DNA of 64,000 nucleotides from Microstegium vimineum (GCA_022036555.1 CM039130.1:5988527-6052526); one strand, 5' to 3'. Shown: positions 34,071 through 47,625, counted from the first letter of the stretch. Notes: generated by a model from the letters alone, not told the origin. Program-made: numbers and translations.

Positions 34071-35069
34071 TGTTGACACAAAAAGCGTCAGGATCTACGA
34101 ACACCTCGGGCTATTACCCGAATTCGATATCCAAAGGTGTGCCAGTCGATTTGACCAGTTAATCGACAAGGACGATAACTAGAGCAAGATTTGAACAAGA
34201 CAACGACGATAAGCCCAGATGTCAAGACTCAGACTTGATCAGGATAACTAGAGCAAAGCTGAACGAGACAACAGCGATGCGCCCAGATGTCAAAGCTCAG
34301 ATTACTCCGACGCGGAACTTGCAAGAGTTTGACGGAGATCAAGGTGATGCAGCCCATCGAAGCTTGAAGAACTCGTAGATATAACTAAGACTAATACGAT
34401 AAAAGGGTAAATTGTAGTAAAGGTAAATAAGAGTAATTGATTTGTTTGATAGATGATTGATTTTTCTCATGACCCCTAGGTACATATTTGTACTCCAGCA
34501 ATGGGAGTTGTAGACAGACACGACTTGTACCTTTCCTAAACAAAACAAACTCCTATTTTAAAGGAAAATAACTAACTCGCGCAAGAGTCGGACAATAATA
34601 TTTTCCTAAACAAACACTTCTATCTCTAAGGAAATAAATGACTCATGCAAGAGCCGGACTCAAACTTCTATAACAATACTGGTATGAGATCACCAGTTTC
34701 CTTATGTCTTTTCTTTGATGAAACTTTCCATCGGCAGACTCTTCAATCCGCAACTTCTTTCTATTGCCATCGGCAATCCTTGCTGACATCAACCGCCACG
34801 TCATCCTGTGCTCATCGACATCATCTCATTATCGGTAATATCCCCAATCGGCCATTCTTCACTCCCATCGGCAACATCCTTATCGGCAATACCCCCAATC
34901 GGCCACCACTGCTGTTGTTCAGCTTCTATCGGCAACAAACTTATCTTCATTTGCAGAATTCATTCTTATCGGTAACGTTAACCGATAACCTGCCGATGCC
35001 GATAGAAAACAGCTACCGATCAATGCAAGTCTTAGCTCATTTGACACATGCCGAAAAACGGTGTCAACA
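34071..35069 (-). repeat. T1 3' LTR (999 bp)
   Basis: On the plus strand it begins TGTTGACAC and ends GTGTCAACA. The polypurine tract (ggggggcatg on minus) abuts its right edge, so it is the 3' LTR of a minus-strand element. It contains a TATA-like run near 34480 and a cluster of ATCGGC motifs in its U3 (34,750-35,020). It is diverged from the T2 and T3 LTRs and about 60-80 bp shorter. Confidence 0.9.
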
Positions 35070-35326
35070 CATGCCCCCCAATTTCGGAGTGTAGAATATT
35101 TTACGCGCCAAAATTTTCTCTACTGTAACCTTTCCCTCCAAGATACTTGCACGACCTCCTCGATCACCGTGCGTAAAAATCACAATTTATCAACAAAATT
35201 CCGCGACTGTAGCACGAACAGTTGCAAGCCCAATCATATCTCCTCGATTGCCACACATTCCTATTGCATACCCTTCCATATTCCTGCTCAGTGCAAAGAA
35301 AATTCCAAAATACCCCTGACCAGGCT

Positions 35327-35334
35327 TATAAAAA
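35327..35334 (+). promoter_or_regulatory. TATA box of the T1 antisense gene
   Basis: The run ttataaaa lies 165 bp upstream of the PMD gene ATG at 35492. The same box occurs at nearly the same distance in T2 and T3, inside a conserved 400-bp block between the 3' LTR and the gene. Confidence 0.65.
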
Positions 35335-35491
35335 TCACCTTCATCCAATCTGTTCTTTACCCTGCGCCCACTTTCATTTTCACCTGCCTTCGTCTTCAAC
35401 CTCGGCGGCGACTCCGAAGAACAGTCCCGTGAGCTCAAGCAACAGCGATTTCCTCAAGCAGAGCACGAACCACAAAGACTCTTCAGCCCAA

Positions 35492-38400
35492 ATGGTGATC
35501 CACTTTGATGTCCCCAAGGTAAATCTGTCCCCTTCTCACTTCATCTTCTGCAAGTTCCTTTTCCGTATCAATTTTATAATCTTTTTTCCCCTTTCTTTCT
35601 TTGATTTCAAAACCTAGGAACTGTACAACAAAGTAGTAATCCCTATTGAGCAATCCAATTTCAATTGTCTAGGCCCAATGGGAAACCCTGATCCAACCAA
35701 TCTGATCAATGCAGAAACCAACTGTATCCCTTTCAGATCTGAATGCTTTAGCCTAGGGTTATGGAAAGATGTTTTCCGCTCATGGCCCAAACCCACCAAG
35801 GGATGGAAAAACTGGTACCTTAGAATAATCAGAACACAGCAAGTTTACTAGTCAGAGCGTAACCTAGATCAGTGCATCAGGCTCTCCATTGCCGATATGG
35901 AGAAGAATGAGAATATGATGATGGCGGCTTCTTATTTTTGGTCCGATACAATGAATGCCTTTTTATTCAGACACGGACCAGCCACTCCCACTCTTGTCGA
36001 TGTGCATATGCTTACCGGCCTCGATGTCTCCTCTGCCGATACCCCCGCCTTGTTCAATAGGAAGGCTAAGTATAAAGTGAACGCGCGCAATATCGACGGC
36101 TAGACTGGTTACATCCAGGAATATCAAAAGACTGGATTGGTAGGTCAAAGGGAGCATGCCATCTTTTTGAACATGTGGCTAGAAAAGCTTATCTTCTGTG
36201 GCAGAACAGTTGGACCTACCACCATGTATCTTCCTGCGGCAGAGCTTCTGGCTGATGGAACAAGACTCCCTCTTGGCTGATACCTCCTTGGATCGGTATA
36301 CCATCTCCTACACCAAGTGTCCAAGAAGTTATTGTTAGGCGAGTCCATCGACAACCTCGGAGGTCCTTGGTGGTTTGTAAATATGTGGTTAAACGCACAC
36401 ATGTACAAGGTCCTCCAATTTGACTTATTCACTCAGCAATTTCCGAGGGATATATCGGAAGACTATGTATTTGATGATGATGAATCGACAACTCGTCCCC
36501 CACTCAATTTTGGGGAAGCTATCATAGTGCTACCAGGAACCGATGCCAATGCCGATCAATTTAGTAGGTTCTTCCAAAAGTTTTATAATGGAATCCCCAT
36601 CGCAGAATGGCTTTGGTGGCCTTATGTTGATGAGAACAACCAATTCTCATTGTTATTCAACCTTACCGATTGGAATGTGCCACAGAATGAAACAATCATG
36701 AAGGCCAGTATTGTTCCCCGAGCTATTCCAGTCAACATTTTCGGAACTGGAAAGAATGCTCCTCCATCTTATGAATTTTATTACCCATCGGCAGCGGCAA
36801 GACAACTGGCATTCGGCCAATTACCGATCAAACTCAGCTTCGCCAATGTGATAAAGCCAAGAGAAATTATTTCCAGTGCCATGGATTGGAACAGGATTGT
36901 CAACCTTTCTCCCCATGCCGATACATCAAACATCGACCTATCTTCCTGGGCACCAACATCTTTTATGATAGAGTTATACAAATCTTGGTGGCAAGAATGG
37001 AGAAGTCAACTATTTGCCAAATCATCGCACTACTATCGGCATTTGATCGACGCCGATCACATCATTCCCGATGATGCAGTAAGTTCTTAACTCTAATGCA
37101 TCTCATTATTTTCTGCTATCGGCATCTGACCTTCTTCTTTTAAACAGGTTGACGATCCAATCCCCTAAATGAGCAAGAGTGGCAAGCCCTTCCATCTTCG
37201 AATGATGAGCCCTGTATCAATCATCGGCGATAAAGCTCCTACACTGGCCGCCTTCATTCCTCAGAGGGTACCTAAGGTCACCCTAAAGCCCAAGCCGACG
37301 CCTGCAAAGACCATTGCTACTCCATCGGCTGCTGCTGCCATCTTGGCACGGGCTTTTGCAGTAAGTTTATTTTTACTCATACCGATCACAAACTGCCCAT
37401 CGGCAATATTTTCTTTATGTAACTTGCACCAAACATTTTTCAGGCAGCGAGGTCATTGTCAGCTGCTCCAGATATACAAACTTCTCCAACTCCTGCTGCC
37501 GATGCCCCCCAAGCTTCGCAACCAAAATGGGCCGGTTCACCAACTGCTGCTCCGAGGAAGAAGAGACGTCTGAGGCTAGCCACTCCATCTACACCACCAA
37601 CTCCAGTTGCATCACCAACTGCTAACGTACCAACAGCAGAACCACCGCCGGCGTCTATTCCTGAGCAGCCGATGGACGAAACCCCCGACCAGGAAATACC
37701 ACTGCGGGAACCATCGGCACCAGCACCGGCATCGGCACCAGCACCTACACCAGATAACATCTCCGACTAGAGGATGGCCTCACCGCCACAGGAGCCAACC
37801 ATCGCGGCAAAGACAGCACCAGCAACAGCACCAACAACACCGACCGCCCCTCCTACGGAAGCGTGTTCATCAGCAACCATTGCCGATCTTCTAGCCAATA
37901 CCATACCGGCAGCCTTCTCAAGTCCTAGGCAAGAAATCCGCTTCAAGATGGTAAGCCGATTATCTAAAAACTTGCAGTATAAACTTATGATCGACAAATT
38001 TTAACTTTCTCCTTTTTTAGCCCCAAGACTCCCCTGATACCTTGTTCTCCTTCGGCGTCAACCTCCCTGGCGAAGACGAAGACAGAGAAGGTTCTGCTCC
38101 AGCGAATAGCTTGTTCTCCTTCGCCATCAACCTTCCCGATGAAGACGAAGACGAAGAAAGCTCCGCTCCAGTTTTATCGGTAGATGTCAAACTCAAGCTT
38201 GAAACATTGCTATCTTTACTGCAACAAGACACATCCCATCTCGTCCAAGACTCTACTGCAGTAAAGATAGCTTTTAAAGACATCCAAGGCCACCTGTCTG
38301 CCGATACAGAAGAAACACTCTTCTAGGCAGCGTTTCTTGAGAGCAAGCAACTCCAGTATCAAAGTCTTTCTCGTCGCATAGCCGATAGGACTGCTCGATC

Positions 38401-38657
38401 ACAACTTGAAGAAGAAATGCTTAAGTTCAAACAAGTTGCCGATGCGAAGCACAAGGACATCGGCCAAGTAGAAGCTTCCGGCGCCAATCTTGAGCAAGAG
38501 ATCGTTCACTTATCGGCAAGGAGGGAAGAGTTGCTGACTGAACTGAAAAGGGTTGAAGAAGCCCTGAGCACAGCCAGCTAAAAGAAAGCTCAACTGCCCG
38601 ACACCATTAAGGCTCTGCGACAAGAAAGAGACAGAAATGCCCGACAAGCTATCCTGC
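35492..38657 (+). pseudogene. T1 antisense PMD/coiled-coil gene, exons 1 to 5 (first part)
   Basis: Exons: 35492-35518, 35618-37078, 37148-37360, 37444-37950 and 38021-38657 (interrupted by T2; resumes at 48987). All introns start GT and end AG. Exon 2 (487 codons) holds the plant mobile domain: FRHGPATPTL, HMLTGLDVSSAD, and the GPWWFVNMWLN and FYYPSAAARQLAF segments. Exon 4 encodes a Pro/Ala-rich linker with a basic PRKKRRLRL nuclear-localisation-like stretch. Exon 5 encodes a coiled coil. Stops at 35849, 36101 and 36278 in exon 2, 37768 in exon 4, and two in exon 5 show decay. PMD proteins in plants act in the nucleus (MAIN/MAIL group); the element copy's role is unknown. Confidence 0.85.
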
Positions 38658-39734
38658 TGTTGACACCGTTTTTCAGCACGTGTCAAATGAGCTAAGGTAT
38701 GACTGGTCGGCAGCCGTTTGTCATCGGCATCGGTAAAGTGTGAGCCAATGTTGCCGATGGGAGTGTCGTAGGAAGGCCAGGTGTGCTACCGATGGAGACT
38801 AGATGGTTCTTGCCGACAGTATTGCTGATTGCCGATGAAGAGTCCTTGTCGAGTGCCGATGAGGGGTCATTGCCGATTGCCGATGAAGAGTTATTACCGA
38901 TTGCCGATTGGGGATGATTGGTGAGTTACTAGCACAAGGTCGCTAATCGGAAATGTTGCCGATTGCCGATCAGGAAAGTGTTGCCGATGCCGATGGGCGT
39001 AACAGCGCTTGGTGGCAGCCGAAGGTTACCGATGGTCAAAAGAAGGAAGGTGCGGATTAAAGGGATCTACCGATGGAAAGTTTCCATCGAGAAGAAGCAT
39101 AAGGAAACTGGTGTTTTGTGCCAGTATTATTATAGTAGTTTGAGTCCGACTCTTGCATGTGTCGCTTATTTTCCTTTAAAATAGGTGTGTTTGTTTAGGA
39201 AATAAATATTGTTATCCGGCTCCTACGCGAGTCAGTTTCCTTTAAAGTAGGGAGTTTGTTTTAGGAAGGATATGTGTTGTGTCTTTGTACAACTCTCCAT
39301 GCGAGAGTATAAATATGTGCCCGAGGGCTATGGAATAAATACAATCCAATTCAAAAACAAACCAATTCTACTTTTTATCCTACTTTTATCGCAATTTACC
39401 CTTTCTTATGCATTAGTTATAGCTTTAACGAGTTCTTCAAGCTTTCGACGGGCTGCATCACCTTGATCTCCGTCAAATCCTTGCTAGTTCCGCTTGGGAG
39501 TACCTCTAGGCTTTGGCAATCCGGGCGCATCGCTGTTTGCCTTGTCTAGCTCTGCTCTAGTTATCCTTGATCAATCTGAGCCTTGACGTCCGGGCGCATC
39601 GCTGTCGTCTCGTTCAGTTTGTCATAGTTATCATCCTTGTCGATTGATTGGTCAAATCGACTGGCACGCCCTCGACATCGAGCTTTGGGTAATAGCCCGA
39701 GGTGTTCACAGATTTGACGCTTTTTGTGTCAACA
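38658..39734 (+). repeat. T2 5' LTR
   Basis: It begins TGTTGACACCG and ends GTGTCAACA. The U3 part (38,700-39,080) is crowded with about 17 GCCGAT/ATCGGC copies. A TATA box (gtataaatatg) lies near 39308. It is followed after 7 bp by the primer-binding site. Confidence 0.95.
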
Positions 39735-39741
39735 CCTCTTT

Positions 39742-39760
39742 TGGCACGCCCAGTGGGACC
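39742..39760 (+). other. T2 primer-binding site
   Basis: The sequence tggcacgcccagtgggacc lies 7 bp after the 5' LTR. The same motif, inverted, is found beside the T3 5' LTR (61032-61050). Confidence 0.85.
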
Positions 39761-39782
39761 CGATTATATAAATATATTCATC

Positions 39783-42700
39783 ATGACTAATCCAAGGGGT
39801 GTCATTGAAGTCTCCACAGCAGATCTTACAGGTCATCAGAAACAGGCTCTGGAGCGGGCAATGGAGGAATACAAGCGCTCATATCTTAGATCCTTCAGCC
39901 TAAACGGGATCGGCGAAGCAGTACAGAAGCAAGATCCGCCGTCGCCACGGCAGGTTACTTTCAACGCCGATCCTGGTAAAATACAAGAGATGGTTAATTC
40001 TGCATTCAATAATGTATTGATTAGCCAATCCAATGTGCTGTCCGATTCTGTATGCGATGCCGTCAAGCAAACTTTCAAGGGGCAGGCACCATATTATGTT
40101 GGTCCAGAGCATCGTCAACTCGGATCGCATCTGTTGCGACTCCATCGGCGGTTCCAAGGGTGTCTTCACCGATTATGAACCAATCTGCCGATGAGATCAT
40201 GCCACCAAGATCGAGCCCAGCAAGCTTTACTCAGGTGAATACAAATCTGGTGGCTTCAGCAATGTCCGGACATGTCATCCAGAGCCAGTCAACTTCTGCC
40301 AGCTGGTGGGGATATGGTATGTCTCCGAATCCATCCACTGATTCCAGATCGGTCCAAGGTAACCATGCAGGGTGGAAGGCTCCCATGGCATCGGCAACAT
40401 CTGTACAGCCGATGGTCCCAGTGATGCATTACACTACGTCTTCTCCAACGGTGCAGTTGCCGGCAGGGAACCTGCAAACGGCGATACCCAAAGCACCATA
40501 CGCCCAACCATCGGCAAGTCACTTGCCGGCACAACAAAGCCCAGCTGCTGCCAGTCAGCCCATGGTGGCAATGAACTATCCGGCGCCACAAGGGCAACAG
40601 GCATCAACCGGCTATCAGCCGTCGGCAACTTTTTGGCCGATACAACAAGGTACCCCGATCGCCAATCAACCTGTATCGGCGGTCACTGCTCAAGTTGTGG
40701 TACCCGTGAGTCCGAGCAAGCATCCAAGGGTACAACTAGAGCAAGCTTTAGCCGGTTATCAGCTATCGGCAAATGCTTGGCCGATGCGACAAAATGTGCC
40801 AACAGTTAATCAGCTTTTATCGGCAAATTCTTGGCCGATGCAGCAAGGTGTCAGTCAGCCCGCATCGGCCGTAGCTGCTCAACCCTTGATACCTACAAAT
40901 CAAAGTTATCACCCCAGGGTACAAGAGTTGCAAGCCTCAACTGGCTATCAGTCACCGGCGACTGCTTGGCCGATGCAACGAGGTGTGTCGGTTGCCAATC
41001 AATCTGCATCGGCAATGACCGCTCAAGATGCGGTACCCACAGGTCAAGGCGATCGTTCAAGGGTACAAGAACGACAGATCTCAGCTGGCGATCAACCGAT
41101 AGTGAATTCCTGGCCGATGCAAAGCGTGTTAAATGCCAGTCAACCTGCATCGGCAATAGTTGCTCAGCCTATGGTACTTGCAGATCAACACTGTCATCCG
41201 AAGATACAAGGGTTGCAAGAGTTAGCTGGTTATCAGCCATCGGTAAATTACGTGTCGATGACACCTAATGTAGGTTGGATCAATCAATCATCGATTCAGC
41301 AGCGATATGCGCGGCCTGGACACCAAATGACAGGGGTTCCACAACATCGTCCAGCGAGTCTTCCGAATGAAGTATCGGTACATAAACCGATAAGTACTAC
41401 ACTGCAAGGCTCGCAGGAAAGAGTGTACAATGAGACATCAGTACAGCAACCGATGAATGCAATAAATATCACGCCACGGCACAAGCTAGCAACGGCGCAA
41501 AATGACTCATCGGCACTGCAGCCGATGCATGGTGTTATCATGACTGGTGTTGTGCACGCGCCAATCACCCCAAGTGCTTTGACGTCAAGATCTGGAGAGA
41601 TAGATCATCATACTCAGCCGAAAGGCATCCAGAATTGCTCATCGGTTAATCAGCCGATGTACAATATGCAGCAGATTGGGGTTACTGATGTATCGGTTGC
41701 ACCAAGTCGCTCGCCACATGGATATGAAGTACATCGACTAGTCGGCATTCAGAGTGGCCCATCGGTCAACCAACCGATGCACGATAGTCCACAAGTTGGT
41801 ACCGTCGATGAGCCGATCGTTCTGGCCTGCTTAATACAGAGACCTGGAGAGATGCACCAATCTACTCAGACAGTAGGCGTCCAGAATTGCTCATTGGTTA
41901 GGCAGCCGATGCATGATGTTCAACAGATTGATGTTGCTGATGTATTGATTGCTCCGACTTGCTCACCACGGAAACATGAAGGAGCACATCCATCTGCCCC
42001 ACTAGAGAACGAATCTGCGCATCGCAAGGTCCAGATACAAAGGCATTTTCGATCGAGAAGATAGAATACTCAGAGCTGGACAAAGAGCCAAGCCTTAACG
42101 TTGCCGAATTGGAGAAATTCGCCTTTGATATCATTGAAGCCGATCGGGATGTTGAATCATTTGAGCCCAGGGAGATTTGGGGCGCGAAGGTGCTCGTCGT
42201 TGGACAAGGGAGCTCTGAATCAGATGACGAGATGAATGTTGGCACTGTTGAATGGGTAAACGATGGGGAGCCGATGCCTCGTGCGCTCGACCAGAAGGGA
42301 CTGGAAAGTTCACCTTCGACGTCACAAAGGCCGATGAAATATTTGACTTATTGCTACAGGAAGGGCAAATTAAGCTAGCCCTTAATCAAGTAATCCCATC
42401 GACCGAGGAACTCAGGGAGACCAGGTACTGTAAGTGGCACAATACAACTTCGCACGGTACCGACGACTGCAAAGTGTTCAGGCGGCAGCTGCAGTTAGAA
42501 ATTAACTCTGGACGGATCCAATTTGAAAATCCTAAAGTCCAAGAACCGATGGAAATTGATCAACGCCCGTTTCCAAATAATATGGTGGAAGCTGGTGGGA
42601 GAACTAAGGTGCTGACATCGGACGCTGCTAGGAGGAGTGCATCGGTAGATCCTGATCATCAAGTGGCTGAACGTGACGTCGGAAAGTTTGCCGATGCAAG

Positions 42701-43384
42701 GAAAGGCGAGAGAAATGTCGATAAAGATGCCTGTGTCAGCAGGGCTCCTGGTATAGTAATCACGCACAAGCTACCAAGGCGGAACTATCGGCAATCACGA
42801 GATGAACGATATCGGCAGGAAGAAAAAGAACATCGGGAGTGGCTTCGTCGAAAAAATCATTGGAGGTGTCCCTTCTTCGTTTACTGTTGGGAAGAAGGCA
42901 TTAAGCTACCCACTGCCGATGGCTGTCCTGAATGCAACGGGTATCACACTGCCGATCGGTCAGGTAAGTGTTGTTTGGACGATCGGGTATCTAGGTGCGC
43001 CAAGCCGCCCAGAGAGAGGAGATTGGTACGTGACCAACTAGGGGCAAGCTTGATGCCCATAGCAGGCTTGGCAGGCAGGTTGATCAAGGGGAGAGCAAGG
43101 AGCAGACCAAAACAAAAACACCCGATGAAGAAGTGCTCTCCAGAAATTCAAACATCGAAAGAGATGCCGATGTAAGTAATGAAAGGCAGCACCAGCCTGT
43201 CTGGAAAACCAAACTCTCTCAGTGGTGCCCTAAGGGTTTAACAAAAACCCAGAAAAGAAGAATTCAGCGCCAACGCCGCAATGACCTGTACGGTGATGCA
43301 GAGCTCTCAAGGGAGAAGCAGTGGATGCTAAAGCGCAAGGATGGAGATCCATCGGCAGACAGCAATATTGTGCCGATGGTCTAA
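39783..43384 (+). pseudogene. T2 gag with Gln/Pro-rich tandem repeats
   Basis: The ATG at 39783 opens the capsid-like N terminus (EEYKRSYLRSFSLN, KQDPPSPRQVTF). A one-base frameshift near 40126 shifts the frame; the next 600 codons are a Gln/Pro/Ser/Ala-rich region. It includes tandem units of about 48 residues (40600-41260) with the pattern GYQ..SAN.WPMQ...NQ..SA..AQ. More frameshifts follow near 42060 and 42300. The C-terminal part has a Cys/His motif (CPFFVYCWEEGIKL...CPEC) typical of Tat-lineage gag and a conserved end (WCPKGLTKTQKRR). Gag makes the particle and binds RNA. Confidence 0.85.
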
Positions 43385-44007
43385 TCGAAGTCAATCTTGG
43401 ACCTGCGGGCTTGGGGGCTGCAATCGGCAAATTGGCGATTTCAATACTTGGGGGCAGCTACCGATGGTTTGTGTATGGGACGCTGTACTGCCGATAGGTT
43501 CGTTAACTGCCAGAAGATGGTTGTAACAATGATTCTGCTGTGCTGGGAACCAAAGTGTGCGGTGCACGCGTTCTGGGAGTTACTCCTCGTACTCTTTGGT
43601 GGGTCTATCGGCATTGTTCTAATTTTGATCCGATGGAAGTGTGAAGCCTCGTTGCCGATTATTCTTACAGTCGAGCTAAATACCAGGGTCTATTAATAAG
43701 TTATGGTGATGATTGCCGATGACTAGGTGAACGAGTTTGCCGATGGCACTCTGGCGTGGAAGTTGATTTTACCGATCAGGATTGAATTCTAGGCCTGGGA
43801 ATGGTTCCCTAATCAAGTTCCTATCGAATAAGACAGGCTGCCTCCAGCAAAGCATACATTTCGGAAACTCTCGAAGGAGTTGACACATGACATGCTCGTT
43901 TGGGTGCCGAGGAAAAGGAAAATATAAAACATCGGTAAAAACAAACCGGCATTATATTACAAGTCAAAATCAAGTATCAGGTTACAGTTTTTCTGATACA
44001 ACAGACA
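43385..44007 (+). pseudogene. T2 pol deletion scar (RNase H and integrase fragments)
   Basis: After the gag stop only two short pol pieces remain: part of the archaeal-type RNase H strand (around 43590-43690, LFGGS...GIVLI) and the last part of integrase (43727-43870, beginning VNEFADGTLAWKLI). Both have counterparts with the same junctions in T3 (57346-57957), so the deletion predates both insertions. From 43871 to 44007 I see nothing else. Confidence 0.75.
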
Positions 44008-47000
44008 TTACAGCAAGGAGTGGATAACTGATATCGCACGCAGGCGGATTTGCTCTATGTCATCCATCTCCTTGGCATCGGCATCGGCAGAGCCCTCAAC
44101 CGGCTTGATTTTCTTCTTCAGTAGTATAGCCTGTCGTGCATTCTGGTCCCTTTCTTGCCGCAGGGCCTTGATGGAGTCGGATAGTTGAGCTCTTTGCTGG
44201 TTGGCTGCAGTCAGATCCCCCTCAACCTTCTGTAAATCCGCAAGCAGCTCCTCCTTCTTTGCCGACAGTTGGGAAATTTCTTGATCAAGGTTGCCGATGG
44301 AGACTTCTTCTTGGCCGATGCCTTTGTGCTTCTCATCGGCAATGTGTTTGAATTTAAGCTTCTCTTCTTCGCTCTTGGCTTGAGCGGCCCTATCAGCAAT
44401 ACGACGGGCAAGCCTCTGATACTGGATCTGTTTGATGTCAATAGAGGCTGCCTGGAGAAGGACTTCTGCCATATCGGCAGGGAGATGACTTTGGATGTCT
44501 TTGAAAGCAATCCTTGCTGCTGATGAGTCTTGAATGAGCTGGGATGTGTCTTGCTGCAGCAAGGAAAGCAGTGCCTCAAGCTTGGTCTTGATCTCTACCG
44601 ATAGAGTTGGGACAGAGCTTTCTTCCTCCTCGTCATCGGGTACGTCCACCGAGAAGGAAAATAAGTTGTCTGCCTGGAGGGGGTCTTGGCGTCTATCTTC
44701 GTCCTGCGGGTTGAGGCTGAAGGAGAATAGACTATCCGGAGAATCTTGGGCCTGAAAACAGAAGGGTTATAATATGCCGATCGAAGGATTATGCTAGAAT
44801 TTTCAAGTGATTAACTTACCATCTTGAAACGGATTTCTTGCCCAGGACTTGGCATTCTAGATGGCCCAGCCTCGTCTTGGACATCGGCGGCGGTTGCCGA
44901 TGAATGAGCTTCTGCCAGAGGAGCAATCGACGCCGTTGGTGATGGTAGTGTTGTCGATGGCGTTGCTTCTGGCATGATACTTGATTGTGGCGGTGATGCC
45001 AATCTTTCATCGGGATCTTTGGAGGGTACCGATGCCGATGTTACCGTTGCCGCTACGACGCGCGGAGCTGTCTCATCAGCAACTTCGACTGACGGCATCG
45101 ATGCTGATGTTGCTTCAGCTGCTGCCGTGGGTGCAGTCGTCTCATCAGGGACATCGGCTGATGGTGCCGATGCCGATGCCGCCGCCACCGCCATTAAGGG
45201 TGTTTCTTCGTTGGGAGCTTCGGCTGACGGTGCAGATGCCGATGCCGCCTCTGCAGCCGCAGCAGATGAGACTGTCTCTTGAATGAGGATGTCGTCCATC
45301 GGTTGATCTGGGATAGGAGCCGATGGAATTTCTGCCGACGACGCACCGACAGTTGGCGGTTCAACTTGTGCCGATGAAGAAGATGGGCTAGCCAGCCTCA
45401 AACGCCTTCTCTTCCTTGGCGCGGCAGCGGAAGAAGATCCAGCCCGTTTCGACGAGGACTGGGGGGCATCGGCAGCCGAACTTGGAGGTGCTTGTTTGCT
45501 TGGGGCAGTTGCCGATGACCTCATAGCCTGAAAATATTCAATGCAAGTTACACGAAGTAGATGTTGCCGATTAAATAGTATATAATCGGTATGAGTGAAG
45601 GTGAGTTTACTGCAAACACCCGCGTCAGGGCAGCAGCAGCGGCCGATGTAGCCTTGGCTTTTGCAGGTGTCGGTGTGGGTACCTGTCGAGGGATGAAGGC
45701 AGCTAACGAGGGAGATTTATTGCCGATGAGTGATACGGGACTCATTATTCAAAGCTTGAAGGGCTTGCCGCTCTTGCTCATCGGAGGAATTTGGTCATCA
45801 ACCTGTCAAACGCAAGAAGGTTAAAATACCGATGGCGAAGATAAAAGTAAGGAATGCATCGGAATGAGGAGTTACTGCGTCGTCGGGGATGATATGATCG
45901 GCATCGATCATGTGCCGATAGTAGTGCGACGATTTGGTGAACAGTTGACACCTCCATTCTTGCCACCAGGACTTGTACTCGTTTGTGATAAAGGAGGTTG
46001 GTGACTAGGAGGACAAGTCAAAATCTGATACATCGGCATCGGCAGGAAGGTTGACAACCTTGTTCCAGTCCAGAGCACTGGAGAATGTTTGCCTGGGCTG
46101 CACTACCTTGGAGTAACAAAGCTTGATCGGCAGTTGGCCGAACGCCAGTTGTCTTGCCGCTACCGATGGATAGTAAAACTCAAATGATGGAGGGGCGTTC
46201 TTTCCCGATCCAAATATGTTCACTGGGATAGCTCGAGGAGTGATGCTGGCCTTCATCATTATCTAGTTTTCAGGTACATTCCCATCGGTAAGGTTAAATA
46301 GCAATGGGAACTGGTTATCTACATCGGCATATGGCCACCAGAGCCGTTCTGTGGCAGGAATCCCATTGTAAAACTTCTGAAAGAAGAGACCGAATTGCTC
46401 CGCATCGGCATCGGTCCCTGGCAGCACAATAGTGGCCTCTCCAAAGTTGAGTGGAGGGCGAGTTGCCGATTCATCTTCCCCACACTGGTGGTCTTCTGGT
46501 ATGTCTCTCGGGAAACGTTGGGCGAACAAGTCAAGTTGAAGTACTTTCTGCATATGTGCGTTCAGCCACATGTTGATGAACCACCGGGGCCTCCAAGATT
46601 GCCGATGTGCTCACCTAGCAGTAACTTCTGGGATACTTGATGGAGGAGACGATATACCGATCCTAGAAGGTATCTGCCTAAGGGAAGCCTTGTCCCATCG
46701 GCAAGCAGTTCAGCTGCTGGGAGGTACATGGTAGTGGGTCCAACTGCCCTACCGCAGAAGATGAATTTGTCCAGCCACATGTTCAGGAAGGTGGCATGCT
46801 CTCTCTGGTTTACCGATCCCGTTTTCTGGTATTCCTGAATGTAACCCGTCCAACCACCGATGTTCCGGGTATTTACTCTGTGCTCAGCTTTTCTATTGAA
46901 TAAGGTGAAGGTGTCAGCAGAGGAGATGTCTAGGCCGGTCAGCATGTGGACATCGGCAAGAGTGGGGGTGGCTGGTCCATGTCGGAATAAGAAAGCGTTC

Positions 47001-47469
47001 AAGGTATCTGACCAGAAGTAGGAGGCGGCTATTAACATGTTCTCGTTCTTTTCCATGTCGGCAATAGAGAGCCTGATACATTGGTCCAAGCTGCGCTCTT
47101 GCCAGTAGACTTGCTGCGCTCTGGTGACTCTAAGGTACCAGTTTTTCCACCCTTTGGTGGGTTTGGGCCATCATCGGAATGTGTCCTTCCACAATCCTAA
47201 ACCAAAACATTCAGATCTAAATGGGATCCGGTTGGTTTCCGCGTTGATTATATAACTGGGATCTGGATTCCCCATGGGACCTAAGCAACTGAAGGTGGAA
47301 CCGGTAAGCGGAATCACTACCTTGTTGTACAGTTCCTGAGGTTCAAAGAAGAAGACGAGGAGCAGTCAGAAAGGAATGGAGGCAGATCCAGATTCGTGCG
47401 AAAATTGGCAGGGGGTTGGATTAGGAAAAGGATAAGTCTTACCTTTGGGATATCGACCTGGATCGCCAT
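44008..47469 (-). pseudogene. T2 antisense PMD/coiled-coil gene (five exons)
   Basis: Exons on the minus strand: 47469-47443, 47335-45876, 45802-45611, 45527-44820 and 44751-44008. All four introns are GT-AG. Exon 1 is a 9-codon start (MAIQVDIPK). Exon 2 carries the PMD and is one base short (1460 nt), with a frameshift near 46570 (after NLGGP) and three stops. Exon 3 is short; exon 4 (236 codons) has a RKRRRLRL basic stretch and a long Ala/Ser/Glu-rich repeat (AEAASASAPSAE type). Exon 5 (248 codons) is uninterrupted and coiled coil. It is transcribed opposite to gag. Total about 970-1040 residues. Confidence 0.85.
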
Positions 47470-47625
47470 TAGAGCCGAGGGAGTGCTTGCAGTTCGTCCT
47501 TGGATTGCGAAAGAGTACTATTGCTCAGGTTCGTGTTCTTCAGAGCGACTGGAGGTTGAAGACGATGGCAAGGAGATGAAAGTGAAAGTGGACTCAGGGT
47601 GAAAAGTAGTGTGGACCCCGGTAAC

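Noticed and set aside
34700..35030. ATCGGC-rich stretch considered as a CRISPR-like or satellite array
   Set aside because: Spacing is irregular with no repeat-spacer units, and the host is eukaryotic; it is dispersed motif enrichment.
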